A stretch of 60,000 bases of DNA, taken from contig NC_088300.1 of the NCBI RefSeq assembly GCF_032854445.1, positions 18,235,570 through 18,295,569 of the forward strand, written 5' to 3'. Shown piece by piece: positions 1 through 13,900 of this stretch; the stretch's first letter is position 1; the number at the start of each line of letters is the position of its first letter. The notes below the pieces were generated by a model. The model ran no database searches. It was given only the letters and a program-made list of their open reading frames with translations, and had not been told where the DNA came from. This DNA comes from Liolophura sinensis. Taxonomy: Eukaryota > Mollusca > Polyplacophora > Chitonida > Chitonidae. Made by a program: the position numbers and the translations under genes.

Positions 1-156
1 GTGGCACATTTTTACGTGAAATTCCGTTATACAGGCTTATATGTTTGCAATATGCCCAGTCCAACATTAAGTACTTCCAGTAAGTGTCATTACGGTATTG
101 GGGAGCGAGTTTGGTATCCCTGATTACTGATAATTAACGCATTTTCCAACGCACGT

Positions 157-188
157 GGTGTGAGTCTTACCACAGTGAGTCTTACCAC
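157..188 (-). repeat. 15-bp direct duplication over a candidate splice donor
   Basis: The plus-strand unit gtgagtcttaccaca occurs twice in a row. On the minus strand each copy carries TGTG|GTAAGACTCAC, so two identical candidate 5' splice sites lie 15 nt (five codons) apart. Confidence 0.7.
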
Positions 189-254
189 AGGCGTCACAGG
201 CCTGTGCTCTAAATCAGAACGCGGCCGGTGAGGTCCCGTAAGGGGTCCATCAAT
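186..254 (-). CDS. possible further exon of the TDRD1-like gene
   Basis: 69 nt, phase 0 on both sides, which suits the preceding exon. It encodes IDGPLTGPHRPRSDLEHRPV and three more residues. The acceptor is ACCGTACAG and the donor is GTG|GTAAGACT. The donor and preceding bases are duplicated 15 bp further on, so an alternative end at 171 would add five codons. No domain is recognisable; the support is only open frame, phase and splice sites. Confidence 0.3.
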
Positions 255-259
255 CTGTA

Positions 260-1890
260 CGGTAGACTCGACTAATTTGGGCTCGAGTAGCAGTTAAACT
301 ACATGTACATGAAAAGGTAACCTTGTTTTATTTACTTGCGTGATCGTGAAAAGATAAGTCAAAATAAATAATTTGAGTATTATCTCAAAGCCTGTAAAGC
401 ATATATGAATGATTACATTTCCATGTGACCAGCACAGGCAGCTGGCTGTGGCTGAAATCGATGTTTCTATTTTTAGACGCGTTGCCATACTGGCCGCGTT
501 GTGATTATGAAAGCTGTTCAGTCCAGTTTATCTGTAGTTACCTAATGCACACTGACTCTAAGGACGTTCTCGTTGGACAGTTGGCCTAACCGATTTTCCG
601 GTTAGCCAAATTGAACCGCACGTAACCGTTGCGCGACCGACGGTTTCGTTCGCGCCAAATTTCGCTGCCTGCTTTAGGCATCACTTTTGACTGTGCTGAG
701 AATCGTAATCCTACCGCACCTGGGTAAACAGTGAGACATGCTAGAGCGGGAGCCTAAGAACAAACGTGATTTCAGCTGAATTGCTTCCCTTCACGCTTAT
801 TGGGTGCTATTAAACCCTCCACATGATGCTGCCATGAATTCCAAGTTGTTTACTTTTATTTTCTACAACGTAAAGCTTCAATGATGAAATTCAACAGCTG
901 AACACGTGTTTGGGTAACTTGGTCGCGCAACATTCTGCGCATAATTATGAATTCTCCTGGTATGTGGCACTGTCCGGTTGGCGCAATTAGTTTACAGTAC
1001 ATTTACGAAAACTCTGAATGGGGGAGAGTTCGTCAGCGCACAAAAAAAAAACTACAAATCTCCTCACAGGTTATGCTTCTTCAAATCACCATGAGGCTTG
1101 CCTGTCTGAGTGGTTGAAAAACATTACCAATCTGTTCAGTTGTTATCTAAATAAAAATGGAAATAAATGCATTGTGGAGTGACCTATGCTCGACCAACGA
1201 TGACTTGGCAAGAATCCCCATTTGTGTTTATTTTGAGTGAAAGATTTGTTATCATCAGTCCAGCGATGTAACAAAGTGTCGCTGCACTCTTTGTTTTCTT
1301 ACACTTTGTCAAAGTGGATTAAGGTTTGTTCTCTTCAAACTCATTATTCCATAGTAAAGAATTCTTGACATACCCTTGTCATGTATTTCTAAAGTTCGCC
1401 TTTCTTGAAGATAACAGACTCTCGATTTGTGGATAAAGCGATGGTAAATCACTTTAAACACGATAACGTTCCAGTATATCAACACTTTATTGCGAGACAT
1501 GTGAGAATTTATTAAACCGAGTCACTCCAGCAACACAAGTACCTGATATCCTTGTGTACATTTTGTATCATACCATACAAATGTCATTAGCCATGTCCAG
1601 AATTCTGCTTATTCCAGCCATTACATGTTATTTCCCTTGTCAGGATTCGATTATGACACGACATGAATCTTTTGGGTCTGGATGAGTGCATTATTTCCAA
1701 GGAGCAGTGTACTTAGGGCAGTTATTGCAGGACTCAAATCTATACCCCATGCCTGAGCAAACCATCAGTTTTTATGAACATACACTAATCTGTTCCCAGG
1801 ATACTTCGGACAGACACATGCATATGGCTATGACAATACCCTTGGGCCAACAAAACAGTGAGGTAAATATGAAATAGAAAAGCAGCGGGA
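260..1890. other. probable intron of the TDRD1-like gene
   Basis: AT-rich sequence with no convincing exon on either strand. Minus-strand open stretches such as the one at 1309-1500 lack protein-like composition and suitable splice sites. It would be the intron between the exon at 1899-1968 and the next exon to the left. Confidence 0.4.
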
Positions 1891-1898
1891 ATACTTAC

Positions 1899-1968
1899 AA
1901 TGACCAGATTATCATCAATGGAAAACTCAAATCTTTTAGCAAATTCCTCCTCATCTTCCTTGTTTTCA
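1899..1968 (-). CDS. TDRD1-like gene, acidic exon after the MYND finger
   Basis: Encodes ENKEDEEEFAKRFEFS followed by IDDNLVI. The acceptor is TTTTTATCCAG and the donor is a consensus ATT|GTAAGTAT. It starts with the last base of the split Arg codon and ends in phase 0. It probably leads into the first Tudor domain outside the window. Confidence 0.8.
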
Positions 1969-4900
1969 CTGGATAAAAAGGATAGAAGAGTAGACATAAA
2001 ACATGATTGTAAAGAAACAACTAAAGATAGGCACACTATCAAATACGGAGCACCAAAGTTTTTGTGAACACAATTAACACTGGATTCATGTGTCCGAAAA
2101 TACTACTACCTAAGCTACATGCAAGTTCAGAATGTTTCAGGCTGGTTCTTAGTCTTGTCAGGTTCTTGTTTTCATTTCCCAACATAAAACTTCCTGAACT
2201 TGTGTGGGTCACTTTCTTAAATCTTTATGCTTCCACGACAGCAAGCTTTTTGATGAATGTGAACATTCGATAGATTTAGACTGAACCAAACGTTGAAGTT
2301 TTGATTGTTACAGTATTATTTTCAGAAAAAAATATCACAATTTGAACTTTGTTGACGGTTAAGTATGCATCGTGTTGAAGTTCAAATCTGACCGATGTCA
2401 AACGGGTGAACTTTCTGCAATGGGTCTGTCAATCATGCCTTCCAAAACCTACACTAAATAGATAGTACCTATAGATACTAAATAACCTTTATAATTGTTA
2501 CCCACTACACCTACTGGATCTGTTCACACAGTGACTTTTCCTTCCCTTTCCTTAATGGATCGCTTGTCACTTGTCACCCACTAGCCTAACTGAATCGTAT
2601 TACACTACGACTTGTCACCCAGCAGCCTCACCTAATCTTATTACACTGTGACTTGCCACCCAACAGCCTCACCTAATTTTATTACACTGTGACTTGTCAC
2701 CCAGCAGCCTCACCTAATCTTATTACACTGTGACTTGCCACCCAGCAGCCTCACCTAATTTTATTACACTGTGACTTGCCACACAGCAGCCTCACCTAAT
2801 CTTATTACCCTGTGACTTGTTTAACAGTAGCCTTACCCATCTTATTACACTATGACTTGTCATCCAGGAGCCTAACCAAATCTTGTTACTCTGTGTCTTG
2901 TCATACAGCAGTCTGGCTGAATTTTGTTACACTGTGACTTATCACTCATTTGCCTCACCGAATCTTATTACACTGTGACTTGTGAGACGGCCAGTCTTTC
3001 TCTTGACATGGACGACTGCAGTATGGACTCTTACAATTCTTGCACTTGGAGCCACCTAACTTTCCACAGTACGTACAAGGCAGCTTGGACTTTTCACTTG
3101 TCACACTGCTAGCATCTGTAACAAATACAATTTACCTTTACATATATCATTTTCATTACAAAACTATCAGCATGGGAATTATGCTACATGCATGCATGAA
3201 AACATTAGGCATTTGCATTCATTTCGCAAAAAATCCTTCCATTTAGAAGATAAATGATGTCCAGGAACAGGATTCTTCATCGACTGAAACAAGAGTTACA
3301 GTCAAAGATTCTGAGTATCCCACTTGACTTAAAGTATCACAAAGTAAAACCGAATGGATTGGGCTAGTTTTTTAACCGAGAGGATACAAAATGAATCTGA
3401 ACCACTAAATCTGTTTAAAATCATGCAATATTTGAAGGAGTTATTTCACAGGAAGCTAATTCCTCAACTTTTTCACATATAAAATAGCCACTTTCAGTGC
3501 AATTAATGAACATTTTTAATTTGATTTTGGACACACGATAACATTGGTTGGATTGTCCAACTTTAGGGTTTCACAAAAAGTATGACTTTATCAGTCAACA
3601 CAGAATAATGCCTTCAGAATATGTTTGAATAAACAACTTGAAAACATGTGAATTGGTTGAAGTAGTCAAAATATAGGAAATCATTAAATGCTTAAAACAT
3701 GCATGGATCCTGCTGTTTTTCAAACTATATCTGAGGGCACACAAAATTTTAACAGCTACTGCACAAAAACCAACCACCCATGAGAATCAGGGAAAACTTT
3801 ATTTACTTATCAGGCTGTTTTTTCAGTCCAACGTCCCACATACATAATGTAACATGTTAATTTCCATAATGTAAATATTGGTTTTCAAATTATGAGCAAA
3901 TTACAATTATCCATGATTATGCTTAATTACATGTATGTATCCACCAAAAACTAAAACTATGTGGAAAACATATGGAGTGTGGAGCTTTAGCCCGAACATG
4001 AAACCACATCTATTTATATAGTATACATAGTGAAAATGGCAATCTGGTAACCATGAAAACTGCAGAAAAGAACAAATGTGAGTCACGACACATCATCATC
4101 TGTTTATGTATGCATCCACCAAAAATGGGACACTGCGTGGAAAACAGTTGCACTTTTAGCCCGGACACGAACTCATATCTATCTATATAGTATATATCGG
4201 GTGAGCATAAAAAAATGGGCCGTACTTTGACAATATCTCTGAAACCCTCTTATGGCAGCTTCTAAAAATTTACACACTCAAAAGCCATTATGCCCTAAGT
4301 ATACAGGCCAACTTTCAATTTCGTCCTTTAAGATTTCTGTTCATGTGACCAAAATCAAAATAGAGTCAAAAACACATGTTCCGGACATTTCAAAATGATG
4401 TTCTACCTTGTTTTACTTGAAAAGGTGATCAATTCCTTGTGCGCCGAAGAGAAAACCATCTTGATTCAGCAAAACTTGTGCCTATCTGGCAGAAGGGTTT
4501 CTCTGACACTAAAGCCAGACAATTTTTCCAGATGACACTTGACTGACAGGTGTCACACAGGTGCAGCATGCGCTCTACTCATGACACCCGCCAGTTGATG
4601 GCAACGGAACTTGCATTTTTGAGGCTATGTTTTCATTTTAACCCTGTGTTCAGACTACTCAAGCCATGACCTTGAAAACTGGTCATTATATTAAAAAAAT
4701 CATGCCATTTGAATGCCTAAAGTTTGAAAGGGTTTGAACAAAGGATAATGGATAACTACAGCATCAAAGTACGGCCCAGTTTTTTATGCCCACTTGATAT
4801 AGAGAAACTAGCGATCTGTTAACCATGACAAGCGAAAATTGACAAATCTGAGTCGCGACACATCGTCATCCGTGTATCTATGTATCCACCAAAAATTAAA

Positions 4901-7900
4901 ACCTTACTAGGAAAACTGTTGGAGTTAAGTCTTGGACACGAAATCTTATCTATTTATATAGTGTACATAGGGAAGTGGCCATCTGATAACCATGACAATC
5001 GCAGAGCTGGACAAATGTCCAGTCGTGACACATCGTCATCTGTGTATTTATGTATCCACCAAAAATTAAAACCTTATTAGGAAAACTGTTGGAGTTAAGT
5101 CTTGGACACGAAATCTTATCTATTATATAGTGTACATAGGGAAGTGGCCATCTGATAACCATGACAATCGCAGAGTTGGACAAATGTCCAGTCGTGACAC
5201 ATCGTCATCTGTGTATTTATGTATCCACCAAAAATTAAAACTGTACCCAGAAAACAGTTGGAGTTATGGCCCGGATACGAAATCATATCCATTTATATAG
5301 TATATATAAGAAAAATGGCTACCATGACAACTGCAAAAATGGACAAATGTGAGTTGTTACACATTGTCATCTGTGTATCCATGTATCCACCAAAAATTAA
5401 AACTATGTTGAAAACTGTTGGAGTTATGGCCCAGATACGAATACAGACGGACAAAATTGCTATAACATAATACGCTGCGCCTACTGACGAAGGCGTATAA
5501 AAACCTGACCTCCAGCCAATCAAAATCAAGGATCATTACATAAGCAAATCTTATGTATGGATCTGGCTGGTTTTCCACCTGAATCGGAGGTTACACAAAA
5601 GGAACGGGCACATGTAGTGTAAGTATACAACAAGGCATTCACAGAATGCTGGTAGCTCGTCTGATCGAGCAGTTTTTAAAACTGTATAATATTCAAGTCA
5701 TGTGATACATTCAAATATTGTCTAAACCAACAAGAGTTCAGGTGAACACAACAAAGGCCCCAACAAATGCCTTTGTTTGAAATGTATGAAGGAATACCAG
5801 CAGTGTTATGGTGAGTATAACCCCTGAGGGGAATCTTCATGGGTGCTGAGGAAAGGTATGTGGTTACCATGACAACCACTCAGGTAATCAAATGTGTCCA
5901 CCAAAAATGAAATTTTTATGCAGAAAACTGTTGAAGTTGTAGCCCAGACACAAAATCATTTCTGTTTACATAGTATATACACAGGAAAATGCCTATGTGG
6001 TTACCATGATAACCACGGAAATGAATAAATGTGAGTTGCGACACTTCATCATCTGTGTATTTATGTATCCACCAAAACTGAAAAGAACTGGAGATATAAC
6101 CCGGACATGAATAAAGACAGACAGATGGACAAAATCATTACAACATTATACGCTCAGCCTGACGGTTGGGGCATATATAAAAAACACTGTCATACAGAGA
6201 TATTATCCTCTAATTATACAGTGCTAAGATTCTGCCTTAGTTCAACAAGAAAGATGAAAATTACTATACTGTCACAAGTACATGACACTATGCGTAAGGA
6301 CTGCAAAGCAGTGATTTCATGTGTTATGCAGTTGTAAATCAATGTGGTGGTAAAAGACACTGTGGGTAGTGCTTTACCACAGAGGTCTTTGATATGCAAG
6401 TCACGAACTGCATTTGGCAATCTATGTACCATGGGAGGCAATTGCAACCCTGTGAATAGCTGAGCAAAATGTTGAGCTATGAGGCAAAAGGCTTACTTGA
6501 TTTTTGATATGCAAATCGCTACTGATGAGTGGCTGATGATGTGTGTATTATGGGTGACCATTGCAACTCTATGAAGTAACCTAGGGGTTTCAGGACATGA
6601 ACAAACTGCCCCACAGGCAAAGCCATTTCTACCTGCCAACACAGCACTGGAACAGTGATCTAAAATGTGCTTAAGACTTAACTGCATCCCTGTTAGTTAA
6701 ATTTGGGTGGATATTTTGGGGAGGTGGGGAGAACCTTACCAGATGTCATGGCAACACTGTCATTGAGCTCTGATCCACTGGAAGAACGAGGGGATTTCAG
6801 GGGGATTTCCCTGCTAGACATTCTTGTTCCTGCTGGTCTTGGGAAGTCGTGATGGCCGTGGTGGAATCGTGGTGACCACTGTGATCTGCAGGGTCTGGGT
6901 TCTTGGTACGGGTAGTGAGGACCTCCATAGCGGGGGCCACCATAGGGAAAATGGGGCCTACCATAGATCTGGAAGTGTGGTGGCCTGTGGAAAAAGTGCC
7001 TGGGTGGACGGTGTTGGGGTCTGTAACCTGGGTATGGCTGACGAGGTTGGTAATACGGGCTGTAGTGCCTAGGTGTGCTGTAATGTGAGGGGCCTTCTGC
7101 GTACCTCTCTGGGTAATCCAAGGGGTCATACTCAGTGTCTCTGTCAGTGGCGTCATCGGGGGACTCAGGTACGTCCACCTGGTCCTCTGTGGCCTCCACA
7201 CGGCGTCGCCCCTTCTGGTCACCTGACAGCGTGATCTTAAGGCTGTCCCTCACCTGGATCAGAGGCTGCATGGTGGTGCTTAGGTGATCGTCCCCACAAA
7301 GAGGTGGTAAGCCCTTGTCTCCCCCAGGACCTTAAGGCAGGACAAGGCTATGGTTACAATTACCTACAGGATCCCTAAACCTATCAATGCAAATACCGAG
7401 GGCTCAAATTTCCACTAGTAAGTTCTGAAGAACCCCCACCTGAGATGATCACGTAATGTATTATGCATGTATATTCAGACAAGCAGAGGACAAGGAGAGA
7501 ACCCCCTCACCCTTCTCCAGTTCCCTCACTAATGTCCAGACAAGGCAGACAGAGTAGTGTGGCTGGGATATCAACTCTTATCAACTACAGGTAATCACCT
7601 AGCTTTACTCAGTTGTTCTATGTTAACTTTCAATCTCTTACCACAATCTCTTATGGGTCCCCCATATTCTAATATGGGCAATTCACTGAACGATGGGTCT
7701 GACTTCAAGACGAGATGAAACCCTACACAGGGCATGTCACAATGTTTGTGAATTTGCACTTGTTTAGTTCACTTAAGTTTTATGTCATTGTGAAAAATTT
7801 TTCCCTTTAAAGCTGCACTTATACTGGAAAAAAATGGCCACAGGCAAACCTAGAATGAGAAACTGCGATCTAACTGATAATAAGGGATGCTTTCAGCTTG

Positions 7901-10900
7901 CCAAATGTTTGTTTCACTGTTGCTTGCCACGTTCTTTAATACATATGAAAGCTTACCAAATGCCCACCATGTTTGGGGAAAGTTTTAATGCTATGTGATT
8001 ACTGTACCTGGGATTCACTCGGATCTCACCTGGACGAGATGTGCTAATGGACAGTAATCCCCTGCCCAGTCCTGGCCCCCGTGAATCTGGTACCCTGCTT
8101 CTGTCCAGCCCTGGCCCTCGTTCCCTGCCCCTCATGCGCCCCATCTCTTCCCCCTCACTGCTCTCGGGGGTTGATGTTCTGTCAGGTTCAGAGGAAATAA
8201 ACTAAAGTCATGGCTGTCTTAAAGATAGAAATTTAAATTCTACAGGAGTTCATATTACCAGTTTACAGATACTGTCATGTTCACACCTCTCATAAAAACC
8301 TCTGAAACGAAACATGCCAAATGAAACTTTGTGACTATTAAAGAATCTATAAGATGGAATAATTCTGAAATAAAAGGAGCTTTCTGAATATTCACATGAA
8401 ACGCAAGCTTCACACGAAAATAAGTATAATAAAACATTGCCTTTAAATCATAATTGACAAAAGCTCACGGTATCCTCAGAAAAATGGCAGAATTTGGTCT
8501 CCAAAAAATCTACTCCACTACGATCAAGCCACTGCTGACCTTGTGACCGCACAGCGGTACATTCACTGCAGACATCTGAGGCTTCCCTATGTGTACAACA
8601 CACACAGCAGGACAATTGCTATACTTTTACGGATAATTTTGAGAGTATTCCATGCCCAAGTGTGGCTAGCTACTGCAGTAACACAACCTAGGGTACTTTA
8701 AAGTTACATTCATGGTCTAAAAACGGCACAGCTTTACAAAATATGGATCAGATATCAAAAACGACCTTGAATTACATGAAACTCAATCTTAGACACACGA
8801 AACTTGCCAATTCCGCCATAACTGCTAAAAGAAAGGTCGAAGGACAAGCTTTATAATATCCCCCAAAAAAGCTACACAGAAAAGAGGTCAGGAGCTACAT
8901 GCTCGTTTGAAACAGCAGGCTGTGACACGAACTGTAGGGAGCCACTAACCTTTGCCCTACAACAGCCACGAGGTCACAGGGCGGCACTCCAGCTCATTTC
9001 ACACCTCGCCTATAAGATGCTGTGCACGTGATACATCACAGCATGCCGTACCTTGAAGCCCATAATGGGAACCCATTTCAATACATAATCCTGGCAGGTA
9101 TTCACGGCATGACATCACCTGCCCAGGGCTCTGTGGTCGACAAGATATGCAGAAAGTCCACCTTAATTTTTTTTTTTTTTTTTAAACGGAACTAGTTAGC
9201 GTAATGGTTTCCTAAATGCAGTTTACAGACTAACATGGCATATTGTGTTTAGGAAACATTTGGCGTGAAAATGAAGTCGTTGGGGTTCACACAATGGAAA
9301 CTAAAAGATGAACCATTGCAACTCGGCACACCAAAGTAGCTAACAGGAGTGTAGCTTGCAACAGGAGCGGAGACACCTAAGACAACACTACATGTCAAAC
9401 AGGTTTATTAAAGCGGTCACTCACTTAGGCTCTTCCCCTTGAACTGGTTTCTGGCTTGCCCTCTCAGATGCCTTAATGTCAAGTTCCTGAGGAGAAAGTA
9501 CAAAATTTTTAACAATCATGTGAATCTGAAAGTAATTTTTCCAGATCATAATTACTGCCATATCACAGGATTTAAATATATTCAATTCTTTAAAATATTT
9601 AAATAAGCTTTAACTTTATATAGCTCTCAAGTTTACATTTTACATTTATTTGTACATGTACTAAGGGAATGACTTCTACATGTATGTCAGTGTTGCATGA
9701 TGATAAGTTTCAGAGACACTCAATGTAAAACTTGCCACGGGAATACTGAAATTCTTATTTACTACATTCCAGTGACTACACACGTTCCTTTAATAACAAT
9801 ATAAAGTTTCTGACATTCGCCAGGAGCCTCATGAGCCTTACCATTTAAGTTACCACACCTGACAGCGTGGACTACTCACCTGTGGCTTGTTCTCCTTGTT
9901 AGAACTGGTCAGGTGAACTTTTCCACTATGGGATTCTTAGTTACCACACCTGACAGCGTGGACTACTCACCTGTGGCTTGTTCTCCTTCTTAGAACTGGT
10001 CAGGTGAACTTTTCCACTATGGGATTCTTAGTTACCACACCTGACAGTGTGGACTACACACCTGTGGCTTGTTCTCCTTGTTAGAACTGGTCAGGTGAAC
10101 TTTACCACTAAGGGATTCTTAGTTACCACACCTGACAGCGTGGACAACTCACCTGTGGCTTGTTCTCCTTGTTAGAACTGTTCAGGTGAACTTTACCACT
10201 AAGTGATTCTTAGTTACCACAATTGACAGAGTAAACTACTCACCTGTGGTTTATTCTCCTTGTCAGAACTGATGTGGCCAGGAGAAGTGGATCGGCCAGG
10301 TAGGGAGTTCAGGAAAGCAGCTTCCTCCTGCACGTCATCAATAACAGGTGAAAACGGTTATAACCAATGACAACAGTTTAAAACAAGACAAAACTGAAGT
10401 GCAGTTCATAGCATAGTACTGCTTTATCGATTTCCAGGGAAATGATATCTCATGTCGCATTATTCTTTCCATGGAAATATCTCATGTCGCATTATTATTT
10501 CCAAGGAAATGACTTCTCATGCCACATTATTCTTTCCAGGGAAATGATATTTCATGTCGCCTTATATTTTCATATTAAACACACTGAAAACCTAGGATTT
10601 AGAATATATATACTACAACCCAAGCAGTAAAGGTGTTTTACCTGTAATGATGTATGCAATACAAATTTGATCTGTAACATGCTGATACCTGGCATGCTCA
10701 GAGTTTATCTTCAATGCTGCTTGCTATATACATCTGCAGTATAGCCCAGAAATAACCTTTCAAAAAGAGTAAAGTAAAGCTCGAGCAAAACATGTTTTTT
10801 TCCATGTTCCCGGAAGATAATGTTTTTCAGCACATATGCAGCGTGATCAAGAAAAATATAAAGCGGATTTCAGTTGCACTTCAGAAACATTGTTGAGCTC

Positions 10901-13900
10901 TCCAACACTGTACACTGAGATGCACATGCAGTTAAGGAGCCGGTATCTGCTCAATGATATCTAATCATGGTGCAATGTAGCTTAATCTACATATCGATCA
11001 GACCACACGGTTGATCACCATTTTCCCATAAACTGCCAGAGAATGTACGAGCTCTGTGCGGATTCAGTCGTGAAGACTCAGGACCTGTTGTTCAACCTAC
11101 CCGACCCGGGAACAGCGTTTACAACAGCAACTATATGCATTTTTCATGTGCGATTTCATCAGATTATTTATTTGTATTGAGCAATGACATTATCGGTACT
11201 ATGTCTGAGAATGGCTTCAACTTTCACAGTGGGGTACTGTCTCAGCATGTCCTGCAACTTAATCCCAGTCTTTATTCATGCATTCATGAAAGAAATCGAA
11301 AGAAGCAAGTATCATTTTTTAATATAGTGACTTCAACATTGGGAATAATTGAAAGAAGCAATTATCGTTTTTAGCAATTTCAAAATATAGACCTCCACTC
11401 TGCCCTATAAGCCAGCATTTGGTGGAAAATTACACAGATACCACTAAGTGGCCATGTTAAATACTCAACCGGTGAGCAGTTTTTACAGTGCGTCAAGCAC
11501 TGATTGCCACCATCCTCAATTAGGAGACAGGATTTGTACAAGAAAAGGACATTCACTTATACTATACAACCCTTGATTTATGCTTCTATCAACTGGTAAA
11601 TCTCACTGTGCATATGTGTAGTCCAGACATTCAAACAACAAAAAAAAAAGCACAGGGAAAATGCAGTTTATTCATGGCGCGTATGCATGCGCTAAAAACA
11701 TAATCCTGATAAAAAGCATTCAGCAGAAACAAAGTCATCGCTGTTCGACATGTGAAGACATCAGAACAGTCAGAAAAACGGGCGCGGCTTTTATTTTTTT
11801 TATGGTGCTGCAGGCCATGTTATTTCTGGGTTGTACTGTAGTTAAGTGAAGACAACGCTTCTGTTACATTGTGAAACCAGCTCCAAGTAGTCAACTAGTG
11901 CAATCAGTGACTTACGAGAAACCTGTGGATGGCCGTGGTGTCCTCCCCCCAAATTTTTTTTTTTTTTTAATTGGTGTTTTACGCCATACTCAACAATATT
12001 TCACTCATACGACAGCTGCAGGCATTAATGTGGGAGGAAATCATGCTGAGCCTGGGGGATCCTACAGTCATCTACAGGTTGCTGTCAGGCCTTCCCACAT
12101 ATGACCTGAGAGGAGGCCAGCATGAGCTGGACTTGAACTCACAGCGACCACATTGGCGAGAGGCTCCTGGGTCATTACGCTCATGACCTGGTAACCACCT
12201 CAGCCAAAGAGCCCCCCCCCAACCACCCTGCACTCCCCTCCCCCATAATTTATTTATTTATTGGATTGGTGTTTTACACCTTAATCAAGAATATTTCACT
12301 TATATGACAGCGGCCAGCATTATGGTGGGAGGAAACCCACGACCATCTGCAGGATACTGCCAGACCTTCCCACTTACGGCCGGAGGGGAAGCCAGCATGA
12401 GCTGGACTTGAACTCATACCAACCTAAGTCATTATGCTACACAAGCACGCTAACCACTATGCCAGAGGCGCTGAAGCTGCAGTACAGTACGGATTTGTCC
12501 ACGAGGTTTTATCTACTGAACATCTTGTCGATGAAAATGGTTGGAACGCGTAAGTAACTTATTGTCACATTTACTGCAATATGCCTAATGAGTCAGATGC
12601 TCTCAAAAATGTACTTGACAATAAACAGCCACATGTATACGATTTTCAACAACAACAGTGCCATCCTCAAACAGAGCTGAACATCTGAAGCTGAACGTGT
12701 AAACAAAACTCAGAACACACCTCCCGTTTTTTCCTTTGCTTGGTTCTCTCTTCATCGGACAGAGCTATTCGCACCTTCAGATGAAACCTTGACGTTATCT
12801 GGAATCCATCCAGCTTCTTTATGGCAGCCAATGCCTCTCGGATGGTTTTGAAGCTCACAAACCTGGTGAATAGGATTTCTATGGATGAGTTGACAGAGAG
12901 GACAGCTCAGAGAAAAAGGCATTTACTGCTGAAATAAGTACCTTTAGAATTACAATCACTTGATAATTTATAAACACTTCATAAAATATAGATAGAAACA
13001 CTTGATAAAATTAATCTAAATGATGGGCATATCCCATCCACTGTAGTTACTACTGTTACAGGTTAGATGTACAAGTACAATCCAAAATGGTTCACATCTT
13101 ATCTGACACGCTTTGCTTGAAAGTGTATTGGCAACAATCATGGTTATGACAGTTCAATGCTTTATGACATGTTGTTTAACTTAACGAGGCGGCTGATCAA
13201 ACATAGTCAAAAATGATGGGGGCAATCCCAATTATTCGCAAGTTCCCATCTGAGGCTGCCATTGAGTTGACATGTCGTGCATGAAGGAGACGGAATAAAC
13301 ACTCTTAGCGACATGTCCATAACAAGGCATTCAGAGAATACCGGAAGCTGCACAATGTTCAAGTCATGTGATACATTCAAATATAGGCCTCTAAACCAAA
13401 AAAAAAATAGAATGATTAACACTATCATACACAGATATTATGCTCTAAATATGAAGCGCAAAGATCTTGCCATTAAATCAACAAAACAGACCAAAATTAT
13501 TATGCTGTCACAACTATGACTGCTTATCGTATGCCTAAGGGTTGCAGAGCAGTGACTTCATATGCTATGGAGTAGTAAATCTCTGTGGTTGTAAAAGACA
13601 CTGTGGGGGAGCTTTTTGGCAATCCATGTACTGTGGGAGGTAATTGCAACCTTGTGAATAGCTGAGCAAAATGCTGAGCTAGGAGATAAAAAACTTTCTT
13701 GGTCTTTGATATGCAAATCACTATCGATTACTGGCTTCTTGTGTACTATGGGTAGTCACTTCAACCCTATGTATTGGCCAAAAACTTTAACAAAACTGGA
13801 CACTGACTTTGCCACCGACAGCATCTGATCAGCCTCTCACAATACCTCTCCTTACTTTGTAAGGCAAACTAAAAATGAGAGTAGAAAATGTAATTATCAC

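Noticed and set aside
6797-7222. 141-codon open frame overlapping the disordered exon in another frame, plus two plus-strand frames
   Set aside because: Shadows of the GC-rich Pro/His/Tyr exon; only the chosen frame joins its neighbours in phase.
2566-10270. CRISPR-like appearance of regularly spaced repeats (41-bp and 91-bp arrays)
   Set aside because: The units are head-to-tail without unique spacers and derive from exon junctions in a eukaryotic gene.
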